From NCBI RefSeq assembly GCF_009176725.1, contig NZ_AP020337.1, positions 4,471,501 to 4,535,500 of the forward strand: DNA of 64,000 bases, in the 5' to 3' direction. A program made the translations under genes and the position numbers. Below are positions 24,558 to 33,778 of the stretch, piece by piece (the stretch's first letter is position 1; the number at the start of each line of letters is the position of its first letter). This DNA comes from Pseudomonas sp. KUIN-1 (GTDB lineage Bacteria; Pseudomonadota; Gammaproteobacteria; Pseudomonadales; Pseudomonadaceae). The notes beneath the pieces were generated by a model. That model saw only the letters and a list, made by a program, of their open reading frames with translations, was not told the DNA's origin and searched no databases.

Positions 24558-25192
24558 ATGCCGCAAAACGCCAGGAAATCTTTCGCAGGCTGCATGAGGA
24601 CAATCCGGACCCAAAAACCGAATTGGCCTACACCACGCCTTTCGAACTGTTGATAGCCGTCATCCTTTCCGCCCAGGCCACCGACGTAAGCGTCAATAAG
24701 GCGACTGCCAGGCTCTACCCGATAGCCAACACCCCACAGGCCATCTATGAACTGGGTGTAGAGGGGCTTTCCGAGTACATCAAGACCATCGGCCTCTACA
24801 ACAGCAAAGCCAAAAACGTGATCGAAACCTGCCGCATGCTGGTGGAACTGCACAACGGTGAAGTACCGCAAACCCGAGAAGCACTCGAGGCGTTGCCGGG
24901 CGTCGGGCGCAAAACCGCTAACGTTGTGCTCAACACCGCTTTCCGCCAGATCGCGATGGCGGTAGACACGCATATCTTCCGCGTCAGTAACCGCACAGGC
25001 ATCGCGCCAGGGAAAAATGTGGTGGAGGTGGAAAGGCAACTGATGAAATTTGTGCCGAAAAACTACCTGCTCGACGCTCATCACTGGCTGATTCTGCACG
25101 GGCGCTATGTTTGCCAGGCCCGTAAACCGCGATGTGGCAGTTGCCGTATAGAAGACCTGTGCGATTACAAGGCAAAAACGTCCGACGATTGA
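24554..25192 (+). CDS. nth: Endonuclease III (DNA glycosylase/AP lyase)
   Basis: A 212-residue base-excision repair enzyme for oxidised pyrimidines. The helix-hairpin-helix is LPGVGRKTANVVLNTAF, with the catalytic lysine in the GRKT segment and the catalytic aspartate in VDTHIFRVSNR. The C-terminal [4Fe-4S] loop is C-X6-C-X2-C-X5-C (CQARKPRCGSCRIEDLC). The start overlaps rnfB by four bases, so the two are co-translated. Confidence 0.95.
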   Translation: MNAAKRQEIFRRLHEDNPDPKTELAYTTPFELLIAVILSAQATDVSVNKATARLYPIANTPQAIYELGVEGLSEYIKTIGLYNSKAKNVIETCRMLVELHNGEVPQTREALEALPGVGRKTANVVLNTAFRQIAMAVDTHIFRVSNRTGIAPGKNVVEVERQLMKFVPKNYLLDAHHWLILHGRYVCQARKPRCGSCRIEDLCDYKAKTSDD

Positions 25193-25298
25193 GCCAGACA
25201 GCTCATTGCTGTCCTGGCGATTGAAAAAATCTTTTTTACCGACCTGTGGATTGTCGATATAAGAAGCGCCAGAGAGCCCAAGCCCTGGAGTCGACTTC

Positions 25299-25481
25299 AT
25301 GAGCAATGACAACGAACAACTGGATGTAGACGACGACCTTGTCTCCATCGACACGGACGACACAGAACCCGCGACTGTCGAGCCAGCGAAGACCAACCTG
25401 AGCAAACGACGCACCATCGACAACCTGCTTGAAGAGCGGCGTTTGCAGAAGCAGTTGGCTGATTACGACTTCGATTTCTAG
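25299..25481 (+). CDS. Small acidic protein, PA3496 family
   Basis: A 60-residue hydrophilic protein. The first half is very acidic (DVDDDLVSIDTDDTEP). The second half, LSKRRTIDNLLEERRLQKQL, is a basic helix and is the conserved part. From memory it matches the Pseudomonas PA3496 family (putative regulatory or envelope-integrity protein), which also follows nth in P. aeruginosa. The biochemical role is unknown. Confidence 0.75.
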   Translation: MSNDNEQLDVDDDLVSIDTDDTEPATVEPAKTNLSKRRTIDNLLEERRLQKQLADYDFDF

Positions 25482-25637
25482 GCAGGCCTGAAATCCCGCA
25501 TTGACTCCCTGCTCGATCAAGACATTTGAAGCCTCTCGCAGAAGAGGCTTCAATACGTGATCAATACAGGAAATGAATACTGAATGGCTGACCTGCATGG
25601 CCAGGCATCAGCCACAACCCTTTTCGACAATCCCTAC

Positions 25638-26264
25638 TCAGACAAGCCCGTTACGCTGGGCGAGCTCGATCAGATCGACCAGCGAATGCGCGTTGAGCTT
25701 GAGCAACAAACGCGTTTTATAGGTGCTAACGGTCTTGTTGCTCAGAAACATGCCGTCTGCAATTTCCTTGTTGGTCTTGCCTCGAGCCAACTGCTGCAGA
25801 ACCATCATCTCCCTGCCGGAAAGTCGGTCGACCATGTCCGACTCACTCGCGTTGCCCATACTGGAGCGAACGGTGTGCAATGCCTGGTTGGGAAAGTAGC
25901 TGTACCCTGACAGTACCGCCTTGATGGCACTGAGAAGTTCGGTCAGATCCTGCTGTTTGCAGACATAGCCGGCGGCCCCGGCCTGCATGCAGCGCATGGA
26001 GAAATGGCCTGGCGCCTGGGAGGTCAGGATCAGCACCTTGAATGGCAGCGTCATGGCTGACAGACGGGCAATCACCTCCAGCCCGTCGAGCTTGGGGATA
26101 CCGATATCAAGAATGACGATATCCGGGAGGTGCTCACGCGCCAGTTGCAGCGCATCCACACCGTTGTCAGTCTCCGCGATGACCTCATAGCCATGACGCT
26201 CCATCAGCATGCGTACAGCAAGGCGAATGACGGGATGATCATCCACGATCAGCACTTTATTCAT
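25638..26264 (-). CDS. BvgA-like LuxR/FixJ-type response regulator (orphan)
   Basis: A 208-residue two-domain regulator from ATG 26264. The receiver domain has acidic pocket DD in VLIVDDHPVIRL and phosphoacceptor Asp53 in VILDIGIPKLDG. The C-terminal LuxR HTH is LSGREMMVLQQLARGKTNKEIADGMFLSNKTVSTYKTRL. The sequence is strikingly close to Bordetella BvgA in both domains (DIGIPKLDGLEVIARL, FLSNKTVSTYKTRLL), as recalled from memory. No histidine kinase gene is nearby. Two direct repeats 22 bases apart lie about 105-135 bases upstream of the start and may be autoregulatory sites. Targets are unknown. Confidence 0.88.
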   Translation of the reverse strand: MNKVLIVDDHPVIRLAVRMLMERHGYEVIAETDNGVDALQLAREHLPDIVILDIGIPKLDGLEVIARLSAMTLPFKVLILTSQAPGHFSMRCMQAGAAGYVCKQQDLTELLSAIKAVLSGYSYFPNQALHTVRSSMGNASESDMVDRLSGREMMVLQQLARGKTNKEIADGMFLSNKTVSTYKTRLLLKLNAHSLVDLIELAQRNGLV

Positions 26265-26369
26265 GGGCAGTCCATTTTTCGCTATTCGAATTTTCAGAGC
26301 CAGCACAATAACTTAGTCGTTTACTGCTTTGCATGGCGCTCACCCTTGTGGACTGATAGCCAAAGACCG

Positions 26370-26401
26370 TTCCTACAATTACAGCAGAAACTTCCTACAA
26401 T
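26370..26401. promoter_or_regulatory. Direct repeats upstream of the BvgA-like regulator
   Basis: TTCCTACAAT occurs at 26370-26379 and again at 26392-26401, a 22-base period (two helical turns). The core TTCCTA resembles the BvgA recognition heptad (W-T-T-C-Y-T-A), and 22 bases is the centre spacing known for successive BvgA dimers. Binding is inferred. Confidence 0.35.
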
Positions 26402-27535
26402 ACTTGGCAGGAACGTACATTTTTTATTAATTCTCACAAAGCCTTCCTTTTGGGAACCTGGTGAATGTGTTGCTGATAGCCGCGGCACAAGCATCGCAAC
26501 ATCAGTAGATAAATGCGTGCAACAGGCGCCCACCGAACGCTTACATTCAAAGGTGACCCTGCCACACCGGTTAAAAGTATTGCCGGAACATTCCTGCATC
26601 AGTGTCACAAACCGACCAATACATGGCTTATCGCCAGCAATGTAAAACCAATTCCCTTTAGCTGAATCATTAAGAAAACAGGTCGTTCCCTGTGCCCGAT
26701 AGAGCACAGCTGCTGTCACAGCCCCTTGTAACCGGTCTGCGGAGTGGAAAGCGACACCTGCACATAACGCCCCTGTAGCAGGGCGACTGAAAAGCTTCTG
26801 CATGCGGATGCCCTAGCCTGCAGACATATGATCGAAGACTACTGGATGCATCCCACACGCTAAATACGTAAACAAGGTTTAAAAATTACACATTATTTAC
26901 AGATTTTCGTACAAATATTTATTTAAGGAAAGACCTCACAGAACAGCAAGAAAAATCCTACAAACAAAACGCACGGCAGCAACGTGCCACACCGCTACGA
27001 ACCGCTCATTGACATGTCTATGCTCAACAAGCCCACAGTCTCACTGTCGCAAAATCTTACATACACACTAGCATTAGCCTACATCATTCAAGACCATCAG
27101 TAGGTCTTTCGACAAGTAGCAAATACCATTTTTCATTTCAAAGCCAGACGCATTCTTTCGAATAGGAAACGGACTACACGATTAGCGGACGCAACATTAC
27201 AACCCGTAAGACATTATAAAAACCGCCCAATCAATTCTTGTAACCCGCTATTTTTCCCTTGCAAATTTTATTACCAGTCGTTACTTTTTTAACAGCAACT
27301 TCATTACTTACTGCCCTTGAACACGCGCAGCTATATGAAACACCGTCGCTGCGCACTGTACTTGTGTACTTCATCAGCGATGCATTTAAGCAGGCTTCAT
27401 GTAGTGCACGTCCGAATGAGTTCGGGCACTGGGTATATAGCCGATCCGGCATCGCTGCTCTCTGCAAACTCCCGGGGCGCCTGGCAACTTTTTGAATGGC
27501 CCCTGTGTATAACCATGTTCAAAAAGGGATGTACC
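26402..27535. other. AT-rich gene-poor stretch
   Basis: About 1.1 kb, clearly AT-richer than its neighbours, with no open frame I would call a gene. Frames at 26321-26803 (minus) and 27231-27467 (minus) lack ribosome-binding sites and protein-like composition. A short frame, MSMLNKPTVSLSQNLTYTLA and onward, at about 27014-27100 is too weak to call. It may hold promoter or small-RNA sequence, or the remains of transferred DNA. Confidence 0.5.
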
Positions 27536-28063
27536 ATGAACACTAAATACACTCGTACGCGGTCATCAACGCCCACCGCGTCTGATCTCGCCACCGCAGT
27601 AGAAGCCTTTATTGCCAGCGGTGGTGTTGTTGCAGTCATTCCCGAAGGAGAGACCGCTGAATTGGCCGCCCCGTCATCACCTCGTACAAAACCTGCGCAG
27701 GAACAGGGGCTTGAACTCGCGGGTAAGGTGCAGCAACTGAGGTACCTGGCGGCCAAGGGCGCCGGTTTTACCGCGCTACAGTATTCACTGCGAATGAGTA
27801 AAAGGGATGTGCGCCGGCTGGACACAGAAAATAGCGTGACCATCAACCTCAGCCAGCCCCTGCTTACCCCACGCAGGAAGGCCCTCGATGACGTTACGGA
27901 TATCGATGACGTCGTTGCAGGTCATGCCATGCATTACTCGGCATTGGGCTACACCGCGTCCGAGATAGCCCGGATACTCGATCTGAGCCTTCGCCAGGTA
28001 CTCGGTATTGGCAAGGCGTATCGATTTGAGTTCAGCCAACGACGGGAGAGCGACAAGCTCTGA
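27536..28063 (+). CDS. Hypothetical protein with possible C-terminal HTH
   Basis: A 175-residue protein from ATG 27536 (AAAGGGA upstream); an ATG at 27515 would add seven residues. The N-terminal 60 residues are low-complexity (Ser/Thr/Ala/Pro). Two helical segments follow. GKVQQLRYLAAKGAGFTALQYSLRMSKRDVRRL and ALGYTASEIARILDLSLRQVLGIGKAYRFEF both read like helix-turn-helix units (SEIARILDLSLRQV). I do not recognise a family. It sits at the edge of an AT-rich gap between an orphan response regulator and argG, and its codon use looks normal. A DNA-binding accessory role is a guess. Confidence 0.55.
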   Translation: MNTKYTRTRSSTPTASDLATAVEAFIASGGVVAVIPEGETAELAAPSSPRTKPAQEQGLELAGKVQQLRYLAAKGAGFTALQYSLRMSKRDVRRLDTENSVTINLSQPLLTPRRKALDDVTDIDDVVAGHAMHYSALGYTASEIARILDLSLRQVLGIGKAYRFEFSQRRESDKL

Positions 28064-28446
28064 ATAACGACGCAAAAAAAGAAGCAGACTGCGATACGTA
28101 TCAGGGAGCCGATGGAAAACCCTGTTATTCCCTGCCCTGAACTTCCACAGCTGTTGTAGGAAAAGACTAAAACAAATACGCACTTTTCGACGCTAATCGT
28201 AAGAAGGACTTCAAAGATTCAATACTTGATGCGCCTGGCGATCGCTGCACGCTGAGAATGCAGGGTAAAACAGGCATAACCCTACAGGCATAAGGCTACC
28301 TTGCATCGCACATATACCCTGCCTATCAACCATTATGACGACACTGACTTAGCGTCTTTTTACATGACGCCCGGAAGGAATAACCCTGTCGATATTATTT
28401 GCAGTGCAGCCCTGAACGGGCTGCACTTGTCGAACAACTTGCTGTA
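28064..28446. other. Gap without a gene, holding the argG 3' hairpin
   Basis: No credible gene. The inverted repeat GTGCAGCCC/GGGCTGCAC at 28404-28426 lies 20 bases beyond the argG stop and may end its minus-strand transcript, although the U-run is poor. TTGTAGGAA at 28154-28162 is the reverse complement of the repeat found upstream of the response regulator. Confidence 0.5.
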
Positions 28447-29664
28447 TCAGAACAGCTTGCGGCCCTTGTTGGCGGCAATCCGCATGCGCAATGCGTTGAG
28501 CTTGATGAAGCCCGCTGCATCGGCCTGATCGTAGGCACCTGCGTCGTCTTCGAACGTGGCAATGTTGGCGTCGAACAGCGAATCATCCGACTTGCGACCG
28601 GTGACGATCACATTGCCCTTGTACAACTTCAGACGCACAACGCCGTTCACGTGAACCTGGGACGCGTCGATCATCTGCTGCAACATCAGACGCTCAGGGC
28701 TCCACCAGTAACCTGTGTAGATCAGGCTGGCATACTTGGCCATGAGTTCGTCCTTGAGGTGGGCGACTTCGCGGTCCAGGGTGATCGACTCGATGGCGCG
28801 GTGAGCACGCAGCATGATGGTGCCACCAGGCGTCTCGTAGCAGCCACGGGACTTCATGCCCACATAACGGTTTTCAACGATATCCAGACGGCCGATACCG
28901 TTTTCGCCACCGATGCGGTTCAGGGTCGCGAGCACAGTGGCCGGGGTCATTTCGACACCATCCAGGGCAACGATGTCGCCATTGCGATAGGTCAGCTCAA
29001 GGTAGGTCGCAACGTTTGGCGCGTCCTCAGGGGACTTGGTCCAGCGCCACATGTCTTCTTCGTGCTCGGTCCAGGTGTCTTCCAGCACGCCGCCTTCATA
29101 AGAGATGTGCAGCAGGTTGGCGTCCATGGAGTACGGAGATTTCTTCTTGCCGTGACGCTCAATGGGAATGTTGTGCTTCTCGGCGTAGTCCATCAGTTTC
29201 TCACGCGACAGCAGATCCCATTCGCGCCACGGAGCGATGACCTTGACGCCTGGCTTGAGCGCGTAGGCACCCAGCTCGAAACGTACCTGGTCGTTACCCT
29301 TGCCGGTTGCGCCGTGGGAAATGGCGTCAGCGCCGGTTTCGTTGGCGATCTCGATCAGACGTTTGGCGATCAACGGACGGGCGATGGAGGTACCCAGCAG
29401 GTACTCGCCTTCATAGACAGTGTTGGCACGGAACATCGGGAAGACGAAATCGCGCACGAACTCTTCGCGCAGGTCATCGATGTAGATTTCTTTCACGCCC
29501 ATGGCCTGAGCCTTGGCGCGTGCCGGCTCGACTTCTTCACCCTGACCCAGGTCAGCGGTAAAGGTCACCACTTCGCAGTTGTACGTATCTTGCAGCCACT
29601 TGAGGATTACCGAAGTATCCAGGCCACCGGAATACGCGAGAACTACCTTGTTTACGTCCGCCAT
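28447..29664 (-). CDS. argG: Argininosuccinate synthase
   Basis: A 405-residue enzyme joining citrulline and aspartate with ATP, the penultimate step of arginine synthesis. The PP-loop is VLAYSGGLDTSVILKWL at the N-terminus. Other signatures are SHGATGKGNDQVRFELG and KKSPYSMDANLLHISYEGG. Length is standard for the non-E. coli (short) subtype. It is a single gene whose start faces the end of motY. Confidence 0.96.
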   Translation of the reverse strand: MADVNKVVLAYSGGLDTSVILKWLQDTYNCEVVTFTADLGQGEEVEPARAKAQAMGVKEIYIDDLREEFVRDFVFPMFRANTVYEGEYLLGTSIARPLIAKRLIEIANETGADAISHGATGKGNDQVRFELGAYALKPGVKVIAPWREWDLLSREKLMDYAEKHNIPIERHGKKKSPYSMDANLLHISYEGGVLEDTWTEHEEDMWRWTKSPEDAPNVATYLELTYRNGDIVALDGVEMTPATVLATLNRIGGENGIGRLDIVENRYVGMKSRGCYETPGGTIMLRAHRAIESITLDREVAHLKDELMAKYASLIYTGYWWSPERLMLQQMIDASQVHVNGVVRLKLYKGNVIVTGRKSDDSLFDANIATFEDDAGAYDQADAAGFIKLNALRMRIAANKGRKLF

Positions 29665-29784
29665 GCCATCACTCCACCGGGTTGTACGGAAAACCGCTGA
29701 TTCTACCGTTCAAACCAGCAAATTTACAGGGGCGCGACAGCTTGTGACGACCAGGCGACGTCTGACAGATGCTTTTTACAGGCT

Positions 29785-30699
29785 TTAAGAGGTGTGCGCT
29801 GCGCTGGCAGACGCAACCGGCACCGGGCGCTCATCGGGCGCAACACGCTCGAGGTGCACATTCACCCGACGGTTGCGCGCACGATTGGCTTCGTTGGTGT
29901 TGGGCGCCAATGGGTAACGTTCGCCGTGAAAGCGCAGGGTGATTTGCTGCTCGGGAACGCCCTGAGCCTTGAAATAATCCATGACCGCCAACGCGCGACG
30001 GCGAGACAGGTCACGGTTGGTCAGGCGATTGCCGCTGTTATCCGAATGACCGTCCAGTTCGATACGGTTCACAGTCGGGTCAGCTTTCAAATAGGCGACC
30101 ATGTTATCCAGGCGCGCCCTGGCACGGGCATCCAGTTCGATACCGCCGCCAGGGAAACCCACTTCAGCCTGTTTGATCTGATCGAAGTTCATCGGCAGCA
30201 GCTTGGCAGTACATGCCTGGTAATCGCTGAATGCCTTGCTGAACTTGACCGGCAGCAGACGCACCTCCATCTGGCCGCCGTCCCGGGTGTAATGGCGAAT
30301 CAGCGGACTGCGCCCGTCCATCAGACCACTGATCAGGCGGCCGGCCTGGGCCTGGGAGGTATTGAAGGGAATATCGCCATTGCTGACGCGCACTGATCCC
30401 AGGTTGATATCGCCGCGACCCGGCTGCCACGGTGCCGCAGCGGCCAGCAATGTCGCGGAGCCGTTGCCGAGCATGTTGTATGAAGCCTTGAGGCGAAACG
30501 TCGCCTGCTCACCCGCGCGACGCACGAACTCACCGGCACCGAAGTCGGTGATTGGTTGAGTCAGGCGGCACTCGAACTGATCGCCTTCGACCTTCCACTC
30601 AATGCTCTCCAGACGCGTCTGGAAACTGATAGCCATCGCCGGGAGGCTGGCAAACATGCTGAGCAGGGCTAAATATCGCTGGCGCACGGGAGGCTCCAC
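29785..30699 (-). CDS. motY: Sodium-type flagellar motor protein MotY
   Basis: A 304-residue secreted protein with signal peptide (YLALLSMFASLPAMA-IS). The N-terminal MotY domain (FQTRLESIEWKVEGDQFECRLTQPI) associates with the flagellar T-ring/basal body. The C-terminal OmpA-like peptidoglycan-binding domain has the hallmark IELDGHSDNSGNRLTNRDLSRRRALAV. In Pseudomonas it supports torque generation by MotAB and MotCD stators. Its position beside pyrC and rnt is conserved in P. aeruginosa (from memory). Confidence 0.9.
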   Translation of the reverse strand: MEPPVRQRYLALLSMFASLPAMAISFQTRLESIEWKVEGDQFECRLTQPITDFGAGEFVRRAGEQATFRLKASYNMLGNGSATLLAAAAPWQPGRGDINLGSVRVSNGDIPFNTSQAQAGRLISGLMDGRSPLIRHYTRDGGQMEVRLLPVKFSKAFSDYQACTAKLLPMNFDQIKQAEVGFPGGGIELDARARARLDNMVAYLKADPTVNRIELDGHSDNSGNRLTNRDLSRRRALAVMDYFKAQGVPEQQITLRFHGERYPLAPNTNEANRARNRRVNVHLERVAPDERPVPVASASAAHTS

Positions 30700-30835
30700 T
30701 GGAAATGAACGCGAAACAGAAATTACCGACTGACAAGGGAGCTATCGGTAACTTCATGCAAAACTTGATAGCGGATGCCTGAGAGAGTCTTTTCCGGTAG
30801 CATTCCCAGCGAGTTTGACCCGCCTGGAATCCCCA

Positions 30836-31879
30836 ATGTCTGACCGCCTGACCCTCCTGCGTCCCGACGACTGGCATATTCACCTCCGTGACGGAGCTGT
30901 CTTGCCTCACACCGTTGCTGACGTAGCGCGAACTTTTGGCCGCGCAATCATCATGCCCAACCTCGTGCCTCCGGTACGCAACGCGCAGCAAGCCGATGCC
31001 TATCGCCAGCGCATTCTGGCGGCACGTCCGGCCAGCAGCCGCTTCGAGCCATTGATGGTGCTGTACCTCACCGACCAGACCACGCCCGACGACATCCGCA
31101 CCGCCAAGGCCAGTGGCTTCGTGTATGCGGCCAAGCTGTATCCGGCCGGCGCGACCACCAATTCCGATTCCGGTGTCACCAGCATCGACAAGATCTTCCC
31201 TGCCCTCGAAGCCATGGCCGACGTCGGCATGCTGCTGCTGGTGCACGGGGAAGTAACACGTGGCGAAATCGACGTGTTCGATCGCGAGAAGGTCTTCATC
31301 GATGAGCACCTGCGCCGTGTAGTCGAGCGCTTCCCGACCCTGAAAGTGGTGTTCGAACACATCACCACCGGTGAAGCGGTGCAGTTCGTCAATGAAGCTT
31401 CAGCCAATGTCGCGGCGACCATCACCGCGCATCATCTGCTGTACAACCGTAACCACATGCTGGTCGGCGGGATTCGTCCGCACTTCTATTGCCTGCCGAT
31501 CCTCAAGCGCAATACTCATCAGACAGCCCTGCTCGACGCGGCCACCAGCGGCAGCGGCAAGTTCTTCCTGGGCACCGACTCGGCGCCGCATGCCCAGCAT
31601 GCCAAGGAGAACGCTTGCGGTTGCGCCGGGTGCTACACCGCCTACGCAGCCATCGAACTGTATGCAGAAGCTTTCGAGCAGCGTAACGCCTTGGACAAGC
31701 TGGAAGGCTTCGCCAGCCTTCACGGTCCGGCGTTCTACGGCTTGCCCGCCAATCAGGACACCATCACGCTGGTGCGTGACGAGTGGACCGCCCCTGCCAG
31801 CCTGCCGTTTGGCGAGTTGACCGTTATCCCGCTGCGCGCAGGTGAAACACTGCGCTGGCGTCTGGAGGAACACGCGTGA
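30836..31879 (+). CDS. pyrC: Dihydroorotase
   Basis: A 347-residue class II dihydroorotase from ATG 30836. The zinc-binding HxH is in DDWHIHLRDG (near residue 15), the carbamylated lysine is in VYAAKLYPAGAT, further zinc ligands are in VHGEV and FEHITT, and the catalytic aspartate is in LGTDSAPH. It closes carbamoyl-aspartate to dihydroorotate in pyrimidine synthesis. Its stop overlaps the rnt GTG start by four bases (GTGA), coupling the two. It diverges from motY. Confidence 0.95.
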   Translation: MSDRLTLLRPDDWHIHLRDGAVLPHTVADVARTFGRAIIMPNLVPPVRNAQQADAYRQRILAARPASSRFEPLMVLYLTDQTTPDDIRTAKASGFVYAAKLYPAGATTNSDSGVTSIDKIFPALEAMADVGMLLLVHGEVTRGEIDVFDREKVFIDEHLRRVVERFPTLKVVFEHITTGEAVQFVNEASANVAATITAHHLLYNRNHMLVGGIRPHFYCLPILKRNTHQTALLDAATSGSGKFFLGTDSAPHAQHAKENACGCAGCYTAYAAIELYAEAFEQRNALDKLEGFASLHGPAFYGLPANQDTITLVRDEWTAPASLPFGELTVIPLRAGETLRWRLEEHA

Positions 31880-32553
31880 GTGAAGATCATTTTGACGACG
31901 AACACGAAGGCCACGGCGGTGGCGGCGGTTCCCGTCACCCGATGGCGGCGCGCTTTCGCGGCTACCTGCCAGTGGTCGTCGACGTAGAAACCGGCGGTTT
32001 CAATTCAGCCACCGATGCCTTGCTGGAAATCGCTGCGGTGACGATCGGCATGGATGAAAAAGGCTTCGTGTTCCCGGAACACACCTATTTCTTCCGCGTA
32101 GAACCGTTCGAGGGTGCCAACATCGAAGCGGCGGCGCTGGAGTTCACCGGCATCAAGCTCGATCACCCGCTGCGCATGGCGGTCAGCGAAGAAACCGCGA
32201 TGAACGACATCTTCCGCGGCGTGCGCAAGGCCCTCAAGGCCAATGGCTGCAAACGCGCGGTGCTGGTCGGCCACAACGCCAGCTTCGACCTCGGCTTCGT
32301 CAATGCCGCCGTCGCGCGGATGGACATGAAGCGCAATCCGTTTCACCCGTTCTCCAGCTTCGACACCGCCACCCTCGCCGGCCTGGCCTATGGTCAAACC
32401 GTACTGGCAAAGGCCTGTCAGGCTGCCGGCATCGACTTCGACGGACGCGAGGCGCACTCGGCCCGTTACGACACCGAGAAGACCGCCGAGCTGTTCTGCG
32501 GCATCGTCAATCGCTGGAAAGAAATGGGCGGTTGGCAAGATTTCGACGACTGA
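31876..32553 (+). CDS. rnt: Ribonuclease T
   Basis: A 225-residue DEDD-family 3' exoribonuclease with a GTG start overlapping the pyrC stop. The catalytic residues are visible in VVVDVETGGFNS (DxE), VGHNASFDLGFV and HSARYDTEKTAEL. It trims the 3' CCA end in tRNA turnover and matures 5S and 23S rRNA. A terminator follows at 32575-32596. Confidence 0.95.
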   Translation: MSEDHFDDEHEGHGGGGGSRHPMAARFRGYLPVVVDVETGGFNSATDALLEIAAVTIGMDEKGFVFPEHTYFFRVEPFEGANIEAAALEFTGIKLDHPLRMAVSEETAMNDIFRGVRKALKANGCKRAVLVGHNASFDLGFVNAAVARMDMKRNPFHPFSSFDTATLAGLAYGQTVLAKACQAAGIDFDGREAHSARYDTEKTAELFCGIVNRWKEMGGWQDFDD

Positions 32554-32574
32554 CGTCGTTACGTCTGTGAATGG

Positions 32575-32596
32575 ACCGGCCTTGCGCCGGTTTTTT
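32575..32596 (+). terminator. Rho-independent terminator after rnt
   Basis: ACCGGC/GCCGGT with a CTTGC-type loop and a run of six T. Confidence 0.85.
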
Positions 32597-32698
32597 CATG
32601 TCTGCAGCGGGACGATCCAGAGGGCGGACAAATGATGCGATTCTCGCGAAAGCAACCGCTCATCGCTCGACCTGAATACAACCCAAAACAGTTTTGAC

Positions 32699-32717
32699 AA
32701 GCATTCTCATTAACATT
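32699..32717. promoter_or_regulatory. Putative Fur box upstream of bfd
   Basis: On the minus strand AATGAGAATGCTT resembles Pseudomonas Fur sites of the AATGAGAATCATT type. It sits 45-65 bases upstream of bfd, which is repressed by iron through Fur in other Pseudomonas. Confidence 0.5.
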
Positions 32718-32762
32718 AAGCTCCTCGGCACCAAGCAATAAACCAGCGACGGTCCATAGCTT

Positions 32763-32981
32763 ATGTATGTTTGCCTCTGCCAAGGTGTCACCGACGGTCA
32801 AATCCGGGATGCAATTCTGGAAGGCTGCTGCAGTTATCGTGAAGTCCGTGAAACACTGGGTGTTGCGAGTAAATGTGGAAAATGCGCCTGCCTGGCAAAG
32901 GAAGTGGTGCGTGATACGCTGACCGAGCTGCAAACCAGCCATGCCTTGCTGGCCTATCCGGCAAAATTTTCAGCTGCCTGA
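32763..32981 (+). CDS. bfd: Bacterioferritin-associated ferredoxin
   Basis: A 72-residue [2Fe-2S] protein. The cluster ligands form the Bfd pattern: MYVCLCQG (C-X-C) and later SKCGKCACLA (C-X2-C). It docks on bacterioferritin and supplies electrons to release stored iron. A likely Fur box upstream and the bfr gene 200 bases downstream fit an iron-mobilisation pair. It has its own terminator (32998-33023). Confidence 0.95.
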   Translation: MYVCLCQGVTDGQIRDAILEGCCSYREVRETLGVASKCGKCACLAKEVVRDTLTELQTSHALLAYPAKFSAA

Positions 32982-32997
32982 ATCCCCTCTTTTAAAG

Positions 32998-33023
32998 AAC
33001 CGGACACCACGTCCGGTTTTTTT
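32998..33023 (+). terminator. Rho-independent terminator between bfd and bfr
   Basis: AACCGGAC/GTCCGGTT stem with a CACCAC-type loop and seven T, showing that bfd and bfr are separate transcripts. Confidence 0.85.
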
Positions 33024-33181
33024 ATGTCTGTAATTCAAGCGCTTAGCGTCAAGATGCGGAACTCAAACATTCTTATTCCTATTTAATTTCACTTATTATT
33101 CAACAACTTAGGTTTGACAGACGTTTAAGCGCAGCTCACACTCGGCACTTATATACACAAGCCACCGGCAGGACCTCGAAC

Positions 33182-33652
33182 ATGAAAGGCGACATTACCG
33201 TCATCCAGCATCTCAACAAGATCCTCGGGAACGAGCTGGTCGCTATCAATCAGTACTTCCTGCATGCGCGCATGTACGAAGACTGGGGTCTGAAAAAGCT
33301 GGGTGGCCACGAATATAAAGAGTCCATCCATGCGATGAAGTACGCTGACAAGCTGATCAAGCGCACCTTGTTTCTGGAAGGGCTGCCAAACCTGCAGGAC
33401 CTGGGCAAGATCCTCATCGGTGAGCACACCAAGGAAATGCTGGAGTGCGACCTGAAGATCGAGCAAAAAGGTCTGGCCGATCTGAAAGCCGCGATCGCTC
33501 ACTTCGAGACCGTCGGTGACTTCGGCAGCCGTGAGCTGCTGGAAGACATCCTTGAGCCCAAGGAAGAGCAAATCGACTGGCTGGAGACTCAGTTGGGTCT
33601 GATCGTCAAGGTAGGTATCGAGAACTACCTGCAGTCGCAGATGGGTGACTGA
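33182..33652 (+). CDS. bfr: Bacterioferritin
   Basis: A 156-residue four-helix ferritin-like subunit beginning MKGDITVIQHLNKILGNELVAI. Ferroxidase-site residues appear in NELVAINQYFLHARMYEDWGL and EYKESIHAMKYADKLIKR. The haem-ligating methionine is expected in the YADKLIKRTLFLEG region of helix B. It forms a 24-mer that oxidises and stores iron. This version has the ferroxidase glutamates and histidine. The terminator at 33674-33708 is shared with the convergent grxD. Confidence 0.94.
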   Translation: MKGDITVIQHLNKILGNELVAINQYFLHARMYEDWGLKKLGGHEYKESIHAMKYADKLIKRTLFLEGLPNLQDLGKILIGEHTKEMLECDLKIEQKGLADLKAAIAHFETVGDFGSRELLEDILEPKEEQIDWLETQLGLIVKVGIENYLQSQMGD

Positions 33653-33673
33653 TTCCCCCATCGCGCTGCAATG

Positions 33674-33708
33674 AAAAAGCCCGCCTCAATCGAGAGCGGG
33701 CTTTTTCT
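33674..33708. terminator. Bidirectional terminator between bfr and grxD
   Basis: AAAAAGCCCGC/GCGGGCTTTTT with a CTCAATCGAGA loop; symmetrical A and T runs fit both orientations. Confidence 0.88.
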
Positions 33709-33778
33709 TGTGTGTAAAACCATGCTGGAGCGCAGGGAACGATAATCTCGACTATCGTGCGACGCTCTGCGCAAGGCT

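Noticed and set aside
26321..26803. 160-residue minus-strand frame upstream of the response regulator
   Set aside because: Cysteine-rich, unusual composition, no ribosome-binding site, and it overlaps the probable control region.
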